The notes under the pieces were generated by a model, which saw only the letters and a program-made list of their open reading frames with translations, was not told the DNA's origin and ran no database searches. A stretch of DNA of 51,434 nt from an uncultured Alistipes sp. (GTDB taxonomy: Bacteria; Bacteroidota; Bacteroidia; Bacteroidales; Rikenellaceae), in contig CALUJN010000078.1 of the NCBI GenBank assembly GCA_944320985.1, positions 1 through 51,434 of the forward strand, in the 5' to 3' direction. Made by a program: the position numbers and the translations under genes. How positions within the stretch are numbered: the first letter of the stretch is position 1; every line of letters begins with the position of its first letter. Below are positions 50,917 through 51,434 of the stretch, one piece after another.

Positions 50917-50971
50917 CATATAAAATTTTTGGGACAACCGAGTCAATGTTATAAATAAAACCAATAAAATT

Positions 50972-51434
50972 ATGGCAAACGAACTGGAACAATTGGTTCT
51001 GCAAAAAGCGCAGTCGTGGCTTGACGGACACTACGACGAAGAGACGAAGAAACAGGTCAAGTATCTGATGGATAATGATATGAATGAACTTGTCGAGAGT
51101 TTCTACAAGGACCTGGAATTCGGTACGGGCGGCCTGCGCGGCATCATGGGCGTGGGTTCGAACCGCATGAACATCTATACGGTAGGCGCAGCCACACAGG
51201 GCCTTTCGAACTACCTGCAGAAGAACTTCGCGGGCGAACAGGTGCGCGTAGCCGTTGCGCACGACAGCCGGAACAATTCGCGGATGTTCGCCGAGCGAGT
51301 GGCCGACATTTTCGACTCGAACGGTTTTAAGGTTTACCTGTTCGTCGCGCTTCGTCCGACCCCCGAGCTGAGCTTTGCAATCCGCGAGTTGAAGTGCCAC
51401 TCGGGCGTGGTGGTTACGGCGTCGCACAACCCCA
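50972..51434 (+). CDS. Alpha-D-phosphohexomutase (phosphoglucomutase/phosphomannomutase), N-terminal part
   Basis: About 154 residues before the window ends. It begins MANELEQLVLQKAQSWLDGH and contains EFGTGGLRGIMGVGSNRMN, YTVGAATQGLSNYL, AVAHDSRNNSRMF and, at the edge, VVTASHNP, whose Ser is the phosphorylated catalytic residue. This is the long PGM2/PMM-like type found in Bacteroidota, which moves phosphate between C1 and C6 of hexoses. Divergent from dnaA. The C-terminal domains are outside the window, so glucose or mannose specificity is not decidable. Confidence 0.93.
   Translation, partial: MANELEQLVLQKAQSWLDGHYDEETKKQVKYLMDNDMNELVESFYKDLEFGTGGLRGIMGVGSNRMNIYTVGAATQGLSNYLQKNFAGEQVRVAVAHDSRNNSRMFAERVADIFDSNGFKVYLFVALRPTPELSFAIRELKCHSGVVVTASHNP

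Noticed and set aside
50747-50971. Chromosome origin next to dnaA
   Set aside because: Only one DnaA-box-like site and no box cluster were found; the origin is probably elsewhere.

Overview
The window looks like chromosome of a GC-rich gut Bacteroidales, most like Alistipes (Rikenellaceae). Three things support this. Most transcription units start at the Bacteroidota-type -7 element TAnnTTTG, often with TTTG about 19-20 bases upstream. The gene families are Bacteroidota-specific (DUF4251, DUF5606, DUF5689, DUF2795, a CvfB-like S1 protein, a TonB-receptor-like barrel). Coding regions are GC-rich while promoter-bearing spacers are AT-rich. The genus is inferred; no rRNA or tRNA gene was seen.

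Layout. 1-600: the start of a tyrosine integrase running off the left edge (a mobile element may lie beyond it), then a small DUF2795 gene. 0.8-9.1 kb: methyltransferase/CvfB operon, an omega-amidase-like hydrolase, uvrA, a secreted DUF4251 protein, ispF and pepD from overlapping divergent promoters. 9.4-14.2 kb: two outer-membrane barrels and alanine dehydrogenase. 14.3-20.7 kb: a leucine operon, leuA-leuC-leuD-(leuA/cimA paralogue)-leuB, behind a structured leader of about 200 nt. 20.8-31.8 kb: obgE, two DUF5689 proteins, ACT-containing serB, mscS-DUF5606-mgsA, dusB plus a CNNM/CBS membrane protein, and argS. 31.9-38 kb: OmpA-like protein, a YejM/PbgA-like membrane sulfatase-fold protein, a small helical protein, a TlpA-like lipoprotein, and a metal ABC ATPase plus binding protein with no adjacent permease. 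38-42.1 kb is the least ordinary stretch: an orphan gene, an XRE regulator beside a cluster of palindromic operator-like motifs, a HIT protein, and a 1-kb spacer of tandem repeats. 42.1-51.4 kb: recA-relA/spoT-membrane protein operon, bcp with a secreted protein, a zinc-ribbon protein, a WYL regulator with beta-carbonic anhydrase, dnaA, and the start of a phosphohexomutase gene.

Most of the window is housekeeping. The parts that ordinary gene calls do not explain are the repeated TTTACA-AA-TGTAAA motifs next to the XRE gene, the leu leader, and several spacers that are pyrimidine-rich on the + strand and carry tandem repeats, three of them with a C9 tract. I did not find a convincing new defence, CRISPR or biosynthetic system. 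Several long open frames begin upstream of a clear promoter; for those I moved the start to an internal ATG.
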